Positions 44,679 through 53,991 of a stretch of DNA of 64,000 bases are shown here, one piece after another. Position 1 is the stretch's first letter, and each line of letters begins with the position of its first letter. The notes below the pieces were generated by a model that saw only the letters and a program-made list of their open reading frames with translations, had not been told where the DNA came from and made no database searches. This DNA is from Lewinellaceae bacterium (lineage in GTDB: Bacteria; Bacteroidota; Bacteroidia; Chitinophagales; Saprospiraceae): the NCBI GenBank assembly GCA_947476195.1, contig CANJPT010000002.1, forward strand, positions 1-64,000, in the 5' to 3' direction. A program made the position numbers and the translations under genes.

Positions 44679-45641
44679 TTAAATTTGTGCCTGAGAAGGC
44701 CTTTTCCACAAGGTCCATTCAAACAGCAGGTAAAAAACAATTAATCCAGGCCACCAATCTTCCCGAAAAGCCAAAATGACGGCCAAATGCCACAGAATAA
44801 AACTACGGACCGTGGCGGCTATTGACACGGAAGCATTGGCTTCTGTTTTTTCACTGGTAATATGAGCGTAGATCTGTCCCGCTACGGCAATAACCGTCGC
44901 CAGGCCCCAAACCACTTTTGACCAGCCATCGGAAAAGGTAAGGGCTGCCCCCCACCCTGCACTCAACAAAACCAACAGATCTCCGACCCAAACGGTTGGA
45001 TTCCAGCCAAACACCACCGGAAAGGTGTTGTATCCGGTTGCCCGATCAGCACTAATGTCCTTCAAATACCCCATCAGGACGAAGTTGGTATAGGTAAAAA
45101 AACTGAGTGCCATGACCGGGACAATATCTTTGAGGTGTTCCGGAAGCCCCGTTCGATCCATGGAAACGTACCCGATCAGGGGCAGCAACGCCACGATCCA
45201 GGCATTGTAAAACGGTCCGGCAAACCAGTAGCGTCGTTTAAAAAAGGTATAAGTTGCCAACCCAAGAATGGACAGCGCTCCAGCGAAGGCATTCCATGGA
45301 TTCAGGAATACGAGTACGCCCACACCAGCCACCAATCCAATCAAACTCACCGTGCCGATCGCTTTCGTAGAAACAATGCCTTGCGACAATGGACGATAAG
45401 GTGCTGAGAGCCGATCTGTATCAACCTGAAAACAATCTGTCAACGCCTGGCCGAAACCATAACTGAGGAAAAGGGGTAAAAACCCTAAAAAAAGCAAGTT
45501 CGGCGGAAGCGGTTCTACCGGAGCGGCTGCAATACCTGCAAGGCCTGCCGCGCCAGACACAAAGAGCAGGTATGGCCGCATATGAATCAAATAAGCCTTC
45601 CAGAATCGCGCGGAATAAACGGGATAAGGAGCATTTGTCAT
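44679..45641 (-). CDS. UbiA family prenyltransferase
   Basis: This 320-residue inner-membrane protein has about 9 helices. The first Asp-rich site reads LTDCFQVDTDRLSAPYRPLSQG (about 67-88, DxxxxDxxR variant) and the second YLKDISADRATGYNTFPVVFG (about 195-215), both hallmarks of UbiA enzymes that transfer isoprenoid chains to an aromatic or polar acceptor in the membrane. It is last in a four-gene operon with a lipid kinase, an alpha-oxoamine synthase and a ThiL-like protein, suggesting a membrane lipid pathway. Acceptor unknown. Confidence 0.83.
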   Translation of the reverse strand: MTNAPYPVYSARFWKAYLIHMRPYLLFVSGAAGLAGIAAAPVEPLPPNLLFLGFLPLFLSYGFGQALTDCFQVDTDRLSAPYRPLSQGIVSTKAIGTVSLIGLVAGVGVLVFLNPWNAFAGALSILGLATYTFFKRRYWFAGPFYNAWIVALLPLIGYVSMDRTGLPEHLKDIVPVMALSFFTYTNFVLMGYLKDISADRATGYNTFPVVFGWNPTVWVGDLLVLLSAGWGAALTFSDGWSKVVWGLATVIAVAGQIYAHITSEKTEANASVSIAATVRSFILWHLAVILAFREDWWPGLIVFYLLFEWTLWKRPSQAQI

Positions 45642-45681
45642 GATCAGAACGATTTAGATTAATTAATATATGGCAGCTTTT

Positions 45682-46644
45682 TTATAGTCCCAGGAGGGTG
45701 ATCGCTTGGGGGATCACAGAAAACCGAACTTCTGTGGTTTGAAAAACCTCGCCGTCCATTTCCAGGGCTACCAGTGTTTGCATTTGCACCGACAGCTCTT
45801 TTTTTGCAATACTGAGCGTCTTAGGACGCCCTCGGAAATGCCCTTTTGCGAGGCCGGCTAACACACCGAGCAATTCAGTTTTTTTCATATCCAGACAGGC
45901 ATTCAGCCCAAAAAATCCATCGTCCCGCTGCACCGGATCGTCAAAATGAAAACTACCTGATACGTACGGACTTTTCAAAACTGCCAGATTGGAAAGTTTG
46001 GTTTCCAATACTTCCCGTTCAAAAGCCAGTATTGCCTGAAAATTTTTAAACCTCATAATGGTTCTTAACGCTGCGTAAACAATGGCTAAATCAGTCCAGC
46101 GGTCTTTCGTAAATTGAACAAACCAATCTCCGTGATTGAAAAACCAATTGGCTTCTGCGGTAACGCCCAGACTGGCATTGGCGATAAAATATTGAACTTT
46201 CCATTCACCGGATGTGTCGCGAAATTCAGCCTTTCCCACATCCACCAAACTTGCAGTCTGAGTCTCCAAACGGGTAGGCAAACCCTGCAAAAAATGCTGT
46301 TTTGGTTTGATAAAATCATTGCTGGAACCCAATCCTATACCCCCCAGGATCAACTGTCGCGCATCTTCTCCTGTTTCCCGCAGGAGCAGGTTGAGCAAGA
46401 AATTGGCACTCCCGTCTCCTCCTGCAGATACAAAACCTTGCACCCCTTCCTGAAGCAGCGCCTTCAATATCGGCTTCAGATCGGTGGGCGGATGAAAGCT
46501 TATGACGCGCGTGCCCGGAGGCAAGCGCAAGGCCACTTCAGCAGCAATGCTTTCCCATCTCCGGGCAGCCCGACCATTATTGGCGTCGAGATTGACCAGT
46601 ACGGCATATTTTGTGGGCATCGCAGGCTTTCTATTTTTTGACAA
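45682..46644 (-). CDS. Diacylglycerol kinase family lipid kinase
   Basis: This 320-residue protein has the DAGK catalytic fold: an N-terminal NLDANNGRA segment and the nucleotide-binding GGDGS motif near residue 75-80, then a beta-rich C-terminal domain. Family members phosphorylate diacylglycerol, ceramide, sphingosine or related lipids. It lies directly after the alpha-oxoamine synthase gene (14-bp overlap with the ORF-track start; starting at the second Met, 46620, leaves a 10-bp gap) and 40 bp before ubiA. Phosphorylation of the long-chain amine made upstream is the natural guess (inference). Confidence 0.82.
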   Translation of the reverse strand: MSKNRKPAMPTKYAVLVNLDANNGRAARRWESIAAEVALRLPPGTRVISFHPPTDLKPILKALLQEGVQGFVSAGGDGSANFLLNLLLRETGEDARQLILGGIGLGSSNDFIKPKQHFLQGLPTRLETQTASLVDVGKAEFRDTSGEWKVQYFIANASLGVTAEANWFFNHGDWFVQFTKDRWTDLAIVYAALRTIMRFKNFQAILAFEREVLETKLSNLAVLKSPYVSGSFHFDDPVQRDDGFFGLNACLDMKKTELLGVLAGLAKGHFRGRPKTLSIAKKELSVQMQTLVALEMDGEVFQTTEVRFSVIPQAITLLGL

Positions 46645-47935
46645 TGGGTGAATCCCAGGCTAAGCGGAGCACTTCGGCCAGTTTATCAATATCGGCACGT
46701 GTATGTTCTACCGTAATGCTGATCCTGAATCTTTCTTCACCCTCCGGAACCGCAGGATATTCGATCGAATTGAGGAAAATGCCCTGCTCGTGAATGAATT
46801 GATTGGCCTTACGCACATCCATCCAGTCAGGTACTTTCAATGCGATAATGGCCGCTTCCGGTTTTGAGATCACCCCAAAAGGTTGGAGTTTTTTGATCGC
46901 ATAACGGGCATTGTCCAGCAATACATCCCGGAGTGCCGGCTCCCTTTCAATAACATCAATTCCAGCCAATACCGCCGCAAGGGTTACCGGCGTAAGTGCT
47001 GCTGAAAACATATATGAACGAGCAAAAAAGCGCATATAATCAATCAGCTCCTTGGGCCCGGCCAGGAAACCTCCGGTCATGGCAAATGACTTGCTGAAGG
47101 TTCCCATGGATAGATCGATCTGTTTTTCCACGCCAAAATGCTCCGCCGTGCCACTTCCGGATTTACCTAAAACGCCCGTACCATGTGCGTCATCAAGCAA
47201 TATGAACCCGCCATATTTTTTTACCAACGGGACTATTTTGTCCAGCGGGGCCAAATCACCATCCATAGAGTAGACGCCTTCAACCGCTACAAAAAGGGTG
47301 TCTTTGGTGGTTTTGGAAAGTTGGGCCAGTTTTGCTTCCAAATCTACCAGATCATTATGGGCAAATTTAGTAGCGGGTACCTGCGTCATCCGCATCCCAT
47401 CAAACAAGGAGGCATGGCTTAACTCGTCGTACAAAATATGGTCGTTTTCTTGTGCCAGAGCAACCAACATACCCAGGTTAGCTCCATAGCCGCTGGAAAA
47501 AATCATAGCGGCCTCCTGATGTTTCAGTCGGGCAAGCCTTTCCTCCAGTTCGCTCATCAAGCTGGTATATCCATTGAGCAAAGGTGGACCTGCCAGACCT
47601 GCGCCATATTTATCCATGGCCTCGGTCACCTTTTTTTTCATATACGGGCTATTGGCCATGCCCAAATAATTATTGGATGCAAACATGATCATTTTGCGGT
47701 TTTCGGCTGTGTTTGCATCCCAGATCGTTACTTCGCGGCTTTGTGGCGTTAGTACTTTTCGGCAGTAAGTGTAAATGTGCTGCCCTTTCAAATAGTTGAT
47801 AAACTTTGAAAAGAGCGGGATATATTCCCTGTTCTTTAAAGACTTATTCGCAGTAAGAAAGGTATGCAGATTGGGGGTCTCCTCTACTGTATTGGAGGTA
47901 GCGGTTGTTACCCGTTTTGGATCTGTATTTGCCAT
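46631..47935 (-). CDS. Alpha-oxoamine synthase (serine palmitoyltransferase / cysteate acyltransferase-like)
   Basis: This 434-residue PLP enzyme has the AONS/KBL/SPT core: FASNNYLGMANSP, GAGLAGPPLLNGYT, EGVYSMDGDLAPLD, LDDAHGTGVLG (PLP-contacting Asp-x-x-His) and the catalytic Lys region GTFSKSFAMTGG near 270. These enzymes condense an amino acid with an acyl thioester. Sequence alone cannot separate serine palmitoyltransferase (sphingolipids), cysteate acyltransferase (sulfonolipids) and 2-amino-3-ketobutyrate ligase. The N-terminal extension (YIPLFSKFINYLKGQHIYTYCRK) and lipid-gene neighbours favour the lipid options. It overlaps the upstream ThiL-like gene by 28 bp. Confidence 0.85.
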   Translation of the reverse strand: MANTDPKRVTTATSNTVEETPNLHTFLTANKSLKNREYIPLFSKFINYLKGQHIYTYCRKVLTPQSREVTIWDANTAENRKMIMFASNNYLGMANSPYMKKKVTEAMDKYGAGLAGPPLLNGYTSLMSELEERLARLKHQEAAMIFSSGYGANLGMLVALAQENDHILYDELSHASLFDGMRMTQVPATKFAHNDLVDLEAKLAQLSKTTKDTLFVAVEGVYSMDGDLAPLDKIVPLVKKYGGFILLDDAHGTGVLGKSGSGTAEHFGVEKQIDLSMGTFSKSFAMTGGFLAGPKELIDYMRFFARSYMFSAALTPVTLAAVLAGIDVIEREPALRDVLLDNARYAIKKLQPFGVISKPEAAIIALKVPDWMDVRKANQFIHEQGIFLNSIEYPAVPEGEERFRISITVEHTRADIDKLAEVLRLAWDSPIVKK

Positions 47936-48960
47936 GATGCTTCTAAATTTAAAAGTTGAGCAAGAAATGTTTGCGGATCTCCGCCGGATTCGACGTAGGT
48001 ATTTGCAATTTTAATAGGGTCGATCGGTATATATCCCCCCTTTGAAACACGGATGGTACAGCCTTTGGCCGCTGTACAAATCCCGATACGAAGTGGCTTC
48101 CAATTCAATTTTTGGGCTTCTTCTAAAAAGTGCTTTTCTTTTGCAGGAGCAATGGTAAAAAGCAATTCAAACTCTCCATGCGGCCCTGCCAGAAAGATCC
48201 AGGCAGGTATTTGCTTCGCCTGACAGATCGCCAATGCTGCTGCATGTGTCATCGTTGACAACGGAATATCTATTTGAAATCCTATTGAATTCACCTCCAG
48301 CAGATTGGTCATTCCGTGAAAAAAGCCATCGCTGGTATCAATGCATGCGGTTCCTAAATGGCGGATCAACGCACCTTCTTTTAACCGTGGAATGGGTTGA
48401 TAAGGAACCTGCTGAGTACCTCCGGCCAATAAAACGCTAAAAGCATAAGCACTGCCCAGGCCCATCGGGCCGGTACTATACAGCACATCGCCGGCATTTG
48501 CCCCTTTTCTGGCAATGACAGGTTCGCCGGCAGGGATCAGGCCGATCGCAGTCCCCCCCATCTGCCACTCTTTTGAATCGTTGGTATCGCCGCCCAATAC
48601 AAAGACGCCGGTTGCTGCACAGGCCGCTGCGATCCCTCCCTGAACAGCTTGCAGTTTTTCAGCTGGAAAATCAGGCGGCAGACTTTCCGATAAAAGCAGC
48701 CCTAAAGGCCGGGCGCCAACCGCTGCTAAATCGCTGAGATTGACCACCACAGTCATCCAACCAATATGTGCCGGATCGCTATATAATCCTGAAGCAATTT
48801 CTTCAGCAATACAGTCGGTTGTAACAGCCAATACACTTCCATCCGGCAAACGCAGCAATTCGGCATCACTTTCCAGCAACTGATTGATTTGCTGTGGTGA
48901 GCGGCGAAACTGGCTGCTGAGTTGTTGGAGAAAAGCGTTTTCGAGGAGTTCAAACTTCAT
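47908..48960 (-). CDS. AIR synthase-related / ThiL-like protein
   Basis: This 350-residue protein has the PurM/ThiL ATP-binding fold: TTDCIAEEIASGLYSDPAHIGWMTVVVNLSDLAAVGA near residues 48-84, VLGGDTNDS near 120 and the catalytic-domain motif ACIDTSDGFFHGM near 210. True ThiL phosphorylates thiamine monophosphate, but no thiamine gene is near, and the gene leads an operon with an alpha-oxoamine synthase, a lipid kinase and UbiA. It may be a kinase or ligase for an unusual substrate (inference). Confidence 0.8.
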   Translation of the reverse strand: MKFELLENAFLQQLSSQFRRSPQQINQLLESDAELLRLPDGSVLAVTTDCIAEEIASGLYSDPAHIGWMTVVVNLSDLAAVGARPLGLLLSESLPPDFPAEKLQAVQGGIAAACAATGVFVLGGDTNDSKEWQMGGTAIGLIPAGEPVIARKGANAGDVLYSTGPMGLGSAYAFSVLLAGGTQQVPYQPIPRLKEGALIRHLGTACIDTSDGFFHGMTNLLEVNSIGFQIDIPLSTMTHAAALAICQAKQIPAWIFLAGPHGEFELLFTIAPAKEKHFLEEAQKLNWKPLRIGICTAAKGCTIRVSKGGYIPIDPIKIANTYVESGGDPQTFLAQLLNLEASWQIQIQNG

Positions 48961-49296
48961 AATCGATCCGTTTTATGGTCAAAATAACCTGACCTTAGGG
49001 TACGAAAGTGGGCACATTATGCTCCCTTAAGCCATGATTCGGATCATTAGAAACCATGATTTTAATTAAATTGTCAGCCATGCCCATTACAAGAGCGATA
49101 ATCTCAACGGGGAGGCAATACGGATCTGGCTATACTCGCTACAATGGTGGGGTTTAGTGTGATGATGATCACACTACTGGACATTTTCTAAAATCAAGAC
49201 TTATAAGGTTTTTGGAAACCTTATAGGACAGGGGGCAAAACAACGATGTCCAGTAGTGTGGATGATGATACTTTTCGTTGGCGTAGTAATATCTGC
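48961..49296. other. Intergenic region with MITE copy 4
   Basis: This 336-bp region lies between the lipid operon start and the end of the P-type ATPase gene. It contains MITE copy 4 (49170-49260). The promoter of the ThiL-like gene must lie in 48961-49100 on the minus strand, but I see no convincing TAnnTTTG there. No gene seen. Confidence 0.6.
49170..49260 (-). mobile_element. 91-bp palindromic MITE-like element, copy 4
   Basis: The ends are CACACTACTGGACAT and ATGTCCAGTAGTGTG, 11-bp terminal repeats here being perfect (CACACTACTGG / CCAGTAGTGTG). It shares the orientation of copies 2 and 5. Perfect 9-bp direct repeats GATGATGAT lie at 49161-49169 and 49261-49269. It ends 36 bp past the stop of the P-type ATPase gene. 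Confidence 0.9.
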
Positions 49297-51810
49297 TCAA
49301 AGTGCCGCTTTTCGAAAAAAGCGCCGCTTTGTACTTTCCACAATAAAGCTGTACAGGATTGCAATCCCGATCATAAATCCAAGCAAGGACATTGGCAAAG
49401 GCTCCAGGCCCACTTTCCTTCCAAGTGGCAGATAAGGCAAAAGCAAGGTAAACGCCACCGTTGCAATGCTTGCCCCAAGCAACCAACGCGAGGGCCGGCT
49501 CTTAAGCGCAGGGCGGACCGTTCGTATGATGAGCAGTACCATGATCTCGGTCAGCACCGATTCTATGAACCAGCCTGTCTGAAATGTTGTCTCACTGGCT
49601 TTGAAGATTAGCAGTAAACAACCGAAAGTAAGGTAGTCAAACAGTGAACTCTGAATACCAAAGACCACCATAAAGCGACGGATGAGCGCTATATCCCAGT
49701 GTTTTGGGCGACTCAGTTGTTCATCGTCCACATTATCAGAAGCTATCGTGAGGGCAGGTACATCAGAGAGAAAATTGAGCATCAGGATTTGGGCAGGCAA
49801 TAAGGGTAACCAAGGCAGAAAAAGTGAAATGCCTGCCAGGCTGAACATATTTCCAAAGTTGGCACTCGTGGTGATGAAGATGTATTTCAGGGTATTGACG
49901 TACGTTTTGCGTCCGTCAAGAATGCCTTTTTTAAGCACCTCCAGGTTTTTCTCCATCAAAACAATGTCGGCAGCCTCTTTGGCTACGTCCACGGCGGAGT
50001 CCACTGAAATACCTACATCGGCGGCTTTAAGGGCCGGAGCGTCGTTGATGCCATCGCCCAGATACCCCACTACATTGCCATTGGCACGCAACGCCCGAAT
50101 TAGTCGTTCCTTTTGCTGCGGTTCCACTTCAGCAAAAAGGTTGACCGAATGTACTTTACGGGCAAGTGCCGCATCTCCTAAAATAGAAATATCATGCCCG
50201 GTGAGCAGTTTTTGAGCATCGATCCCGATTGTACGGGCTAAATGGGCAGCGGCCAGATGGTTATCACCTGTAATAATTTTAAGGGTAATGCCCAGATCTT
50301 CCAGACTTTGGAGGGTATCGGCGATGTCGGAACGCGGTGGGTCTTCGAGCAAAAGAAAGCCGAGAAATACCATTTCAGTCTCGTCATCCTTGTTGATGAG
50401 GGGATCTCCGGTCACGTCTTTCCAGGCAATCCCTATGGTGCGAAATCCCTGAGCACTTTGGGTTTCGAATTGCTGCATAGCCTCCTTCCGCACACTTTCA
50501 ATGTCCACCAGACTACCATCGGGCATTTCGACACGATTGCAGACCGATAACACTTCCGCAAGGGCGCCTTTAGTGATCATTAGTTCTTTGGCGCCATCAT
50601 AAACAACAACACTAAGCCTTTTTCGCAAAAAATCATACGGCACTTCATCCTTTTTCGAATAAGATCCAACTTCCATACCCGTCATTTTGCGAATGGCTTC
50701 GTCCAATGGATTGGTAAAACCAGTTTCAAAATAGGCATTGAGCCAGGCGAAAAGCCGTACCCTGTCATTCGTCTGACCGTCGAAACCAAGGGTCCCGGCT
50801 ACGCTTGCCTCACCCGTAGTCAGCGTTCCTGTTTTGTCTGAGCAAAGGATATTGATTGCACCAAGGTTCTGAATCGCATCCAACCTTTTTACGATAACCT
50901 TGTCACGAGCCATCCGGATAGCCCCGGCTGAAAGCGTGGTGACCATGATGGCGGGTAAAAGCTCCGGGGCAAGCCCTACAGCCAGGGCAATTGAAAACAG
51001 GATACTTGCCGCGATGGGCTTTCCAAGAAAAAGGTTAAAGATGAGGATACCTGCAGACAAAACGAAGGTCATTCGAAGGAGCAGGTAGCCAAATTTGCGA
51101 ATGCCCGATTGAAACGAAGTTTCTGGCTCAGCCTGGCCCATCTGGGCACTTATTTTGCCAAATTCAGTTTCGCCACCGGCCAGTACTACGACTACCTTGC
51201 CACTACCACTCATTACACTTGAGCCTTCAAACAAGACATTTTTACGTTCAGAAAGCGAAGCGTCTGCGTCTGAAATACCAGGTTCTTTTTCCGCTGGAAA
51301 GGACTCACCAGTAAGGGCAGATTCGTTGGCATGCAGGTCCGTGGATTCCAGGAGCAGGCAATCACCTGGTACTACATCCCCAGCAGAAAGCAGCACTATA
51401 TCACCCGGCACAACGGCTACTTTGGGGACTCTTTTAAGTTTGCCCGCACGCATCACATTGCAATGGATATGCATCATGGCCTGGAGTTTCTGTACTGCCT
51501 TACTGGCGCGATATTCCTGCCAGAAACTGATGGATCCAGTTAAAAAAAGGATAGAGATCAGAATGATTGCGTTACTCCAGTCGCTCATGGAAGCTGACAA
51601 TATTGCTGCAAATACCAGCAGCAAAACCAAGGGAGAAGCAAACTGTCTGACAAACAAGCGCAGAATATCCAACCATTCCGGCTGGTATTTGTCAGCTTTT
51701 CTGCGGTTTGCCAACCTGCTTGCTGCCATTGCATTGCTCAGCCCGTTTTCTGAGGTGCCAAGATTTTGGAGAACTTCTTCCGGGGCTTGTTGCCAGAATG
51801 GATTGGGCAT
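49297..51810 (-). CDS. Mg2+-type P3B P-type ATPase (MgtA-like)
   Basis: This 837-residue inner-membrane pump has an actuator TGES loop (ALTGESFPAEKEPG near 165), phosphorylation motif DKTGTLT near 320, hinge GDGINDAPALK near 580, and ten predicted helices. Together with the N-terminal cation-ATPase segment (LLQNLGTSENGLS-type start), these match magnesium-translocating P-type ATPases. It would import Mg2+ under limitation. The divergent universal stress gene shares its upstream region. Another possible Mg transporter is at 28129. Confidence 0.88.
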   Translation of the reverse strand: MPNPFWQQAPEEVLQNLGTSENGLSNAMAASRLANRRKADKYQPEWLDILRLFVRQFASPLVLLLVFAAILSASMSDWSNAIILISILFLTGSISFWQEYRASKAVQKLQAMMHIHCNVMRAGKLKRVPKVAVVPGDIVLLSAGDVVPGDCLLLESTDLHANESALTGESFPAEKEPGISDADASLSERKNVLFEGSSVMSGSGKVVVVLAGGETEFGKISAQMGQAEPETSFQSGIRKFGYLLLRMTFVLSAGILIFNLFLGKPIAASILFSIALAVGLAPELLPAIMVTTLSAGAIRMARDKVIVKRLDAIQNLGAINILCSDKTGTLTTGEASVAGTLGFDGQTNDRVRLFAWLNAYFETGFTNPLDEAIRKMTGMEVGSYSKKDEVPYDFLRKRLSVVVYDGAKELMITKGALAEVLSVCNRVEMPDGSLVDIESVRKEAMQQFETQSAQGFRTIGIAWKDVTGDPLINKDDETEMVFLGFLLLEDPPRSDIADTLQSLEDLGITLKIITGDNHLAAAHLARTIGIDAQKLLTGHDISILGDAALARKVHSVNLFAEVEPQQKERLIRALRANGNVVGYLGDGINDAPALKAADVGISVDSAVDVAKEAADIVLMEKNLEVLKKGILDGRKTYVNTLKYIFITTSANFGNMFSLAGISLFLPWLPLLPAQILMLNFLSDVPALTIASDNVDDEQLSRPKHWDIALIRRFMVVFGIQSSLFDYLTFGCLLLIFKASETTFQTGWFIESVLTEIMVLLIIRTVRPALKSRPSRWLLGASIATVAFTLLLPYLPLGRKVGLEPLPMSLLGFMIGIAILYSFIVESTKRRFFRKAAL

Positions 51811-52128
51811 GACTACATATTAGTTTTACGGTACATCACAGGCACTTCATACGAAGCTTATCGCATATACTTCCTGTATAAAGCAGCATAATAACACAGC
51901 TAATACTCAAATTGAAAGCATTGAATGTAAACCTACACAAAGTTGGGTCACTAAGTTACGTCCAGGTATTGATAACAATCAGGGATTGCAATGATCTTTT
52001 ATTTAAATCATCCGGTACTGTGATTACGATCCTGTTTCATAGTGATGGAAATCATACTCTTATGCGGTAGCATCCTGCAATTTTGCTGCGAAAAATAACC
52101 TTCTACTAAAAACGTTACTGTTTAAATT
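51811..52128. promoter_or_regulatory. Divergent promoter region with FNR/CRP-like half-sites
   Basis: This 318-bp region lies between the divergent P-type ATPase and USP genes. It contains TGAT-GGAA-ATCA at 52043-52054, a perfect TGAT-N4-ATCA palindrome, and TGAT-TACG-ATCC at 52021-52032, one base short of it. These resemble FNR/CRP-family operators. No TAnnTTTG box was found. Confidence 0.45.
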
Positions 52129-52995
52129 ATGAAAACGATAATCGTTTGTACTGATTTCTCCCACAATGCCAGTCATGCTATACTTTATGCTGCTTCATTG
52201 GCCAATGCTACAGAGTCACGCCTGATTTTGTTTCACTACTTCAATTATCCGGTTCCTGCAACGGATCTTCCGGCGGTATTTCCATCCGTTTTCGTAGATG
52301 AGATGGCGGCAGGCTTTGAGCATCGGTTGCAAGAGATCAAAACGGAACTAACGCGCAGTTATCCGATTGACATAGATTGCAAGGTTAGGTCTTGGACCCT
52401 ATCCAGCGATTTATTAGAGGTTTTTCAGGAGGAGCAGGCCGATTTGGTCGTTATGGGGATGCATGGACAAAGTGCAGTGCTTAACACGTTGATTGGCAGC
52501 GCAACTTCTGCTGCGATCCGGCGAGGAAATTTACCCATACTGGTGGTGCCACATGGGGTGGTTTTTCATCCTATCCGAAAGATTATCTTCTCCTGCGATG
52601 ACCAGACGATTGAGAACACGGAAACCATTAAACCCTTATTAGACCTGGCAAAAAGTTTCGATGCTTATATCGAGGTATTGACCTTATTCGATCTGGAAAA
52701 GACTCCGTCATTGGTGCCTCAGGACCATCTATCCGCAGCCAAAAACTCCCTGCAGGTTCAACTGGCTGGAACACGCCATGGATACACTTTTGAAAATGAA
52801 AGGGCCGTAGATAAGGGTATTCTGTATGAAGCTGCCCGCAGTACTGCGGATATGGTAGCAATGATATCTCACCACCACTCCTTTTGGTTCAACCTGTTGA
52901 ATCAGAGCAAGACACAAAAGGTAGCGGCAGCCATTACCTTGCCCTTACTTGTAATGGGAGAAAAAGTTGCAGTGCTGTCATCATCAGAAGGGTAA
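52129..52995 (+). CDS. Universal stress protein, two-domain UspA type
   Basis: This 288-residue soluble protein has two Usp domains. The first (about 1-142) has the ATP-binding signature G-x2-G-x9-G-S in GMHGQSAVLNTLIGSAT; the second (about 148-288) lacks it. Usp proteins bind ATP and help survival under stasis, low oxygen or NO. An FNR/CRP-like site lies 75 bp upstream, which fits control by oxygen or redox (inference). Confidence 0.88.
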   Translation: MKTIIVCTDFSHNASHAILYAASLANATESRLILFHYFNYPVPATDLPAVFPSVFVDEMAAGFEHRLQEIKTELTRSYPIDIDCKVRSWTLSSDLLEVFQEEQADLVVMGMHGQSAVLNTLIGSATSAAIRRGNLPILVVPHGVVFHPIRKIIFSCDDQTIENTETIKPLLDLAKSFDAYIEVLTLFDLEKTPSLVPQDHLSAAKNSLQVQLAGTRHGYTFENERAVDKGILYEAARSTADMVAMISHHHSFWFNLLNQSKTQKVAAAITLPLLVMGEKVAVLSSSEG

Positions 52996-53092
52996 GATTG
53001 TTAAAGATCACATTTCTGGATGACGCCCATCATTTTGTTTCAATTTTTCATCCTGGAATTTTGCCCTATAATTTTCACTCAATTACTATATT

Positions 53093-53725
53093 ATGAAATT
53101 CGAAAAAATTCTTTCTTCCTTCGTTTTATCAGTTATGCTGATACCGATTGCTCAAGGTCAATTTACAGACCGGGGTCGATTTATGTTAGGATCGGCGGTT
53201 GGTTTTGCCACCAACTCGTCCAAGACCTCTTTGGCGAATGCCGCTGAATCGGAGCCTAAGAACACACAATGGAACATATCCCCATCAATCGGCTATTTTC
53301 TGTTCAATAATTTGACACTGGGGATTGGTCTTGATTATACCTCCAGCAGTGAAACACGGGCGGGAGAAGACAAAACCAAAGATGCCGATTTACTTTTTGG
53401 TCCATTTGCAAGATACTATTTCCCATTTGGTGATAAAGCGATTTTCTTACAAAGCAATTTTGGCTTTGGCAATTCAGCGGATAACCTGACCGTTGATGGC
53501 GCAAAACAGAATATCAACACCAATATCTTAGCAGTAGGTGTAGGGCCTGGTTTCACCATTTTTTCAAATGATGGTATCGGTATTGAAGCTTTGGTAAAAT
53601 ACAATTACGCCCGAAGCAAGTTTGATATTGACCTTGCAGGGGTGAAAACCACCACGACCACCAAGACCAATCAGATTGCCTTGTCCTTGGGCATACAAGT
53701 TTATTTCGCTGGTTTAAAGCGATAG
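53093..53725 (+). CDS. Outer-membrane beta-barrel protein (OmpA-barrel/OmpW-like)
   Basis: This 210-residue protein has a signal peptide (MKFEKILSSFVLSVMLIPIAQGQ) and about eight alternating beta strands (FMLGSAVGFATNSS, IGYFLFNNLTLGIGLDYTSS, GPFARYYFPFGDKAIFLQSNFGFG, IALSLGIQVYFAGLKR). It has the PFAM outer-membrane beta-barrel look. No function can be assigned. It lies 97 bp after the usp gene with no promoter seen. Confidence 0.75.
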   Translation: MKFEKILSSFVLSVMLIPIAQGQFTDRGRFMLGSAVGFATNSSKTSLANAAESEPKNTQWNISPSIGYFLFNNLTLGIGLDYTSSSETRAGEDKTKDADLLFGPFARYYFPFGDKAIFLQSNFGFGNSADNLTVDGAKQNINTNILAVGVGPGFTIFSNDGIGIEALVKYNYARSKFDIDLAGVKTTTTTKTNQIALSLGIQVYFAGLKR

Positions 53726-53897
53726 GGTTTAGAAGATTGTCCGCCTCCTACTTTTGTAATGGCTGTGGTTTCAAATTGGAATCGCAGCCATTTTTATTAA
53801 CGCCAGAAGTGGTTGCCATCTATGCAATTTCTCATCATTAAAGGGAATGGTTGCCCGAATGACAATCCGAAATTTGAAGCAGCGGTAAGCTTTACGC

Positions 53898-53988
53898 CAG
53901 ACTACTGGACATTTTCTAAAATCGAGACCTATTAGGTTTTCAAAAACCATATAGGTCTGGGGACTAAACAAAAATGTCCAGTAGTATG
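53898..53988 (-). mobile_element. 91-bp palindromic MITE-like element, copy 5
   Basis: The ends are CAGACTACTGGACAT and ATGTCCAGTAGTATG, in the same orientation as copies 2 and 4. Perfect 9-bp direct repeats GCTTTACGC lie at 53889-53897 and 53989-53997. The right repeat contains the last Ala codon and stop (GCG TAA on the minus strand) of the AI-2E gene, so the element inserted right at that stop codon. Confidence 0.9.
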
Positions 53989-53991
53989 GCT

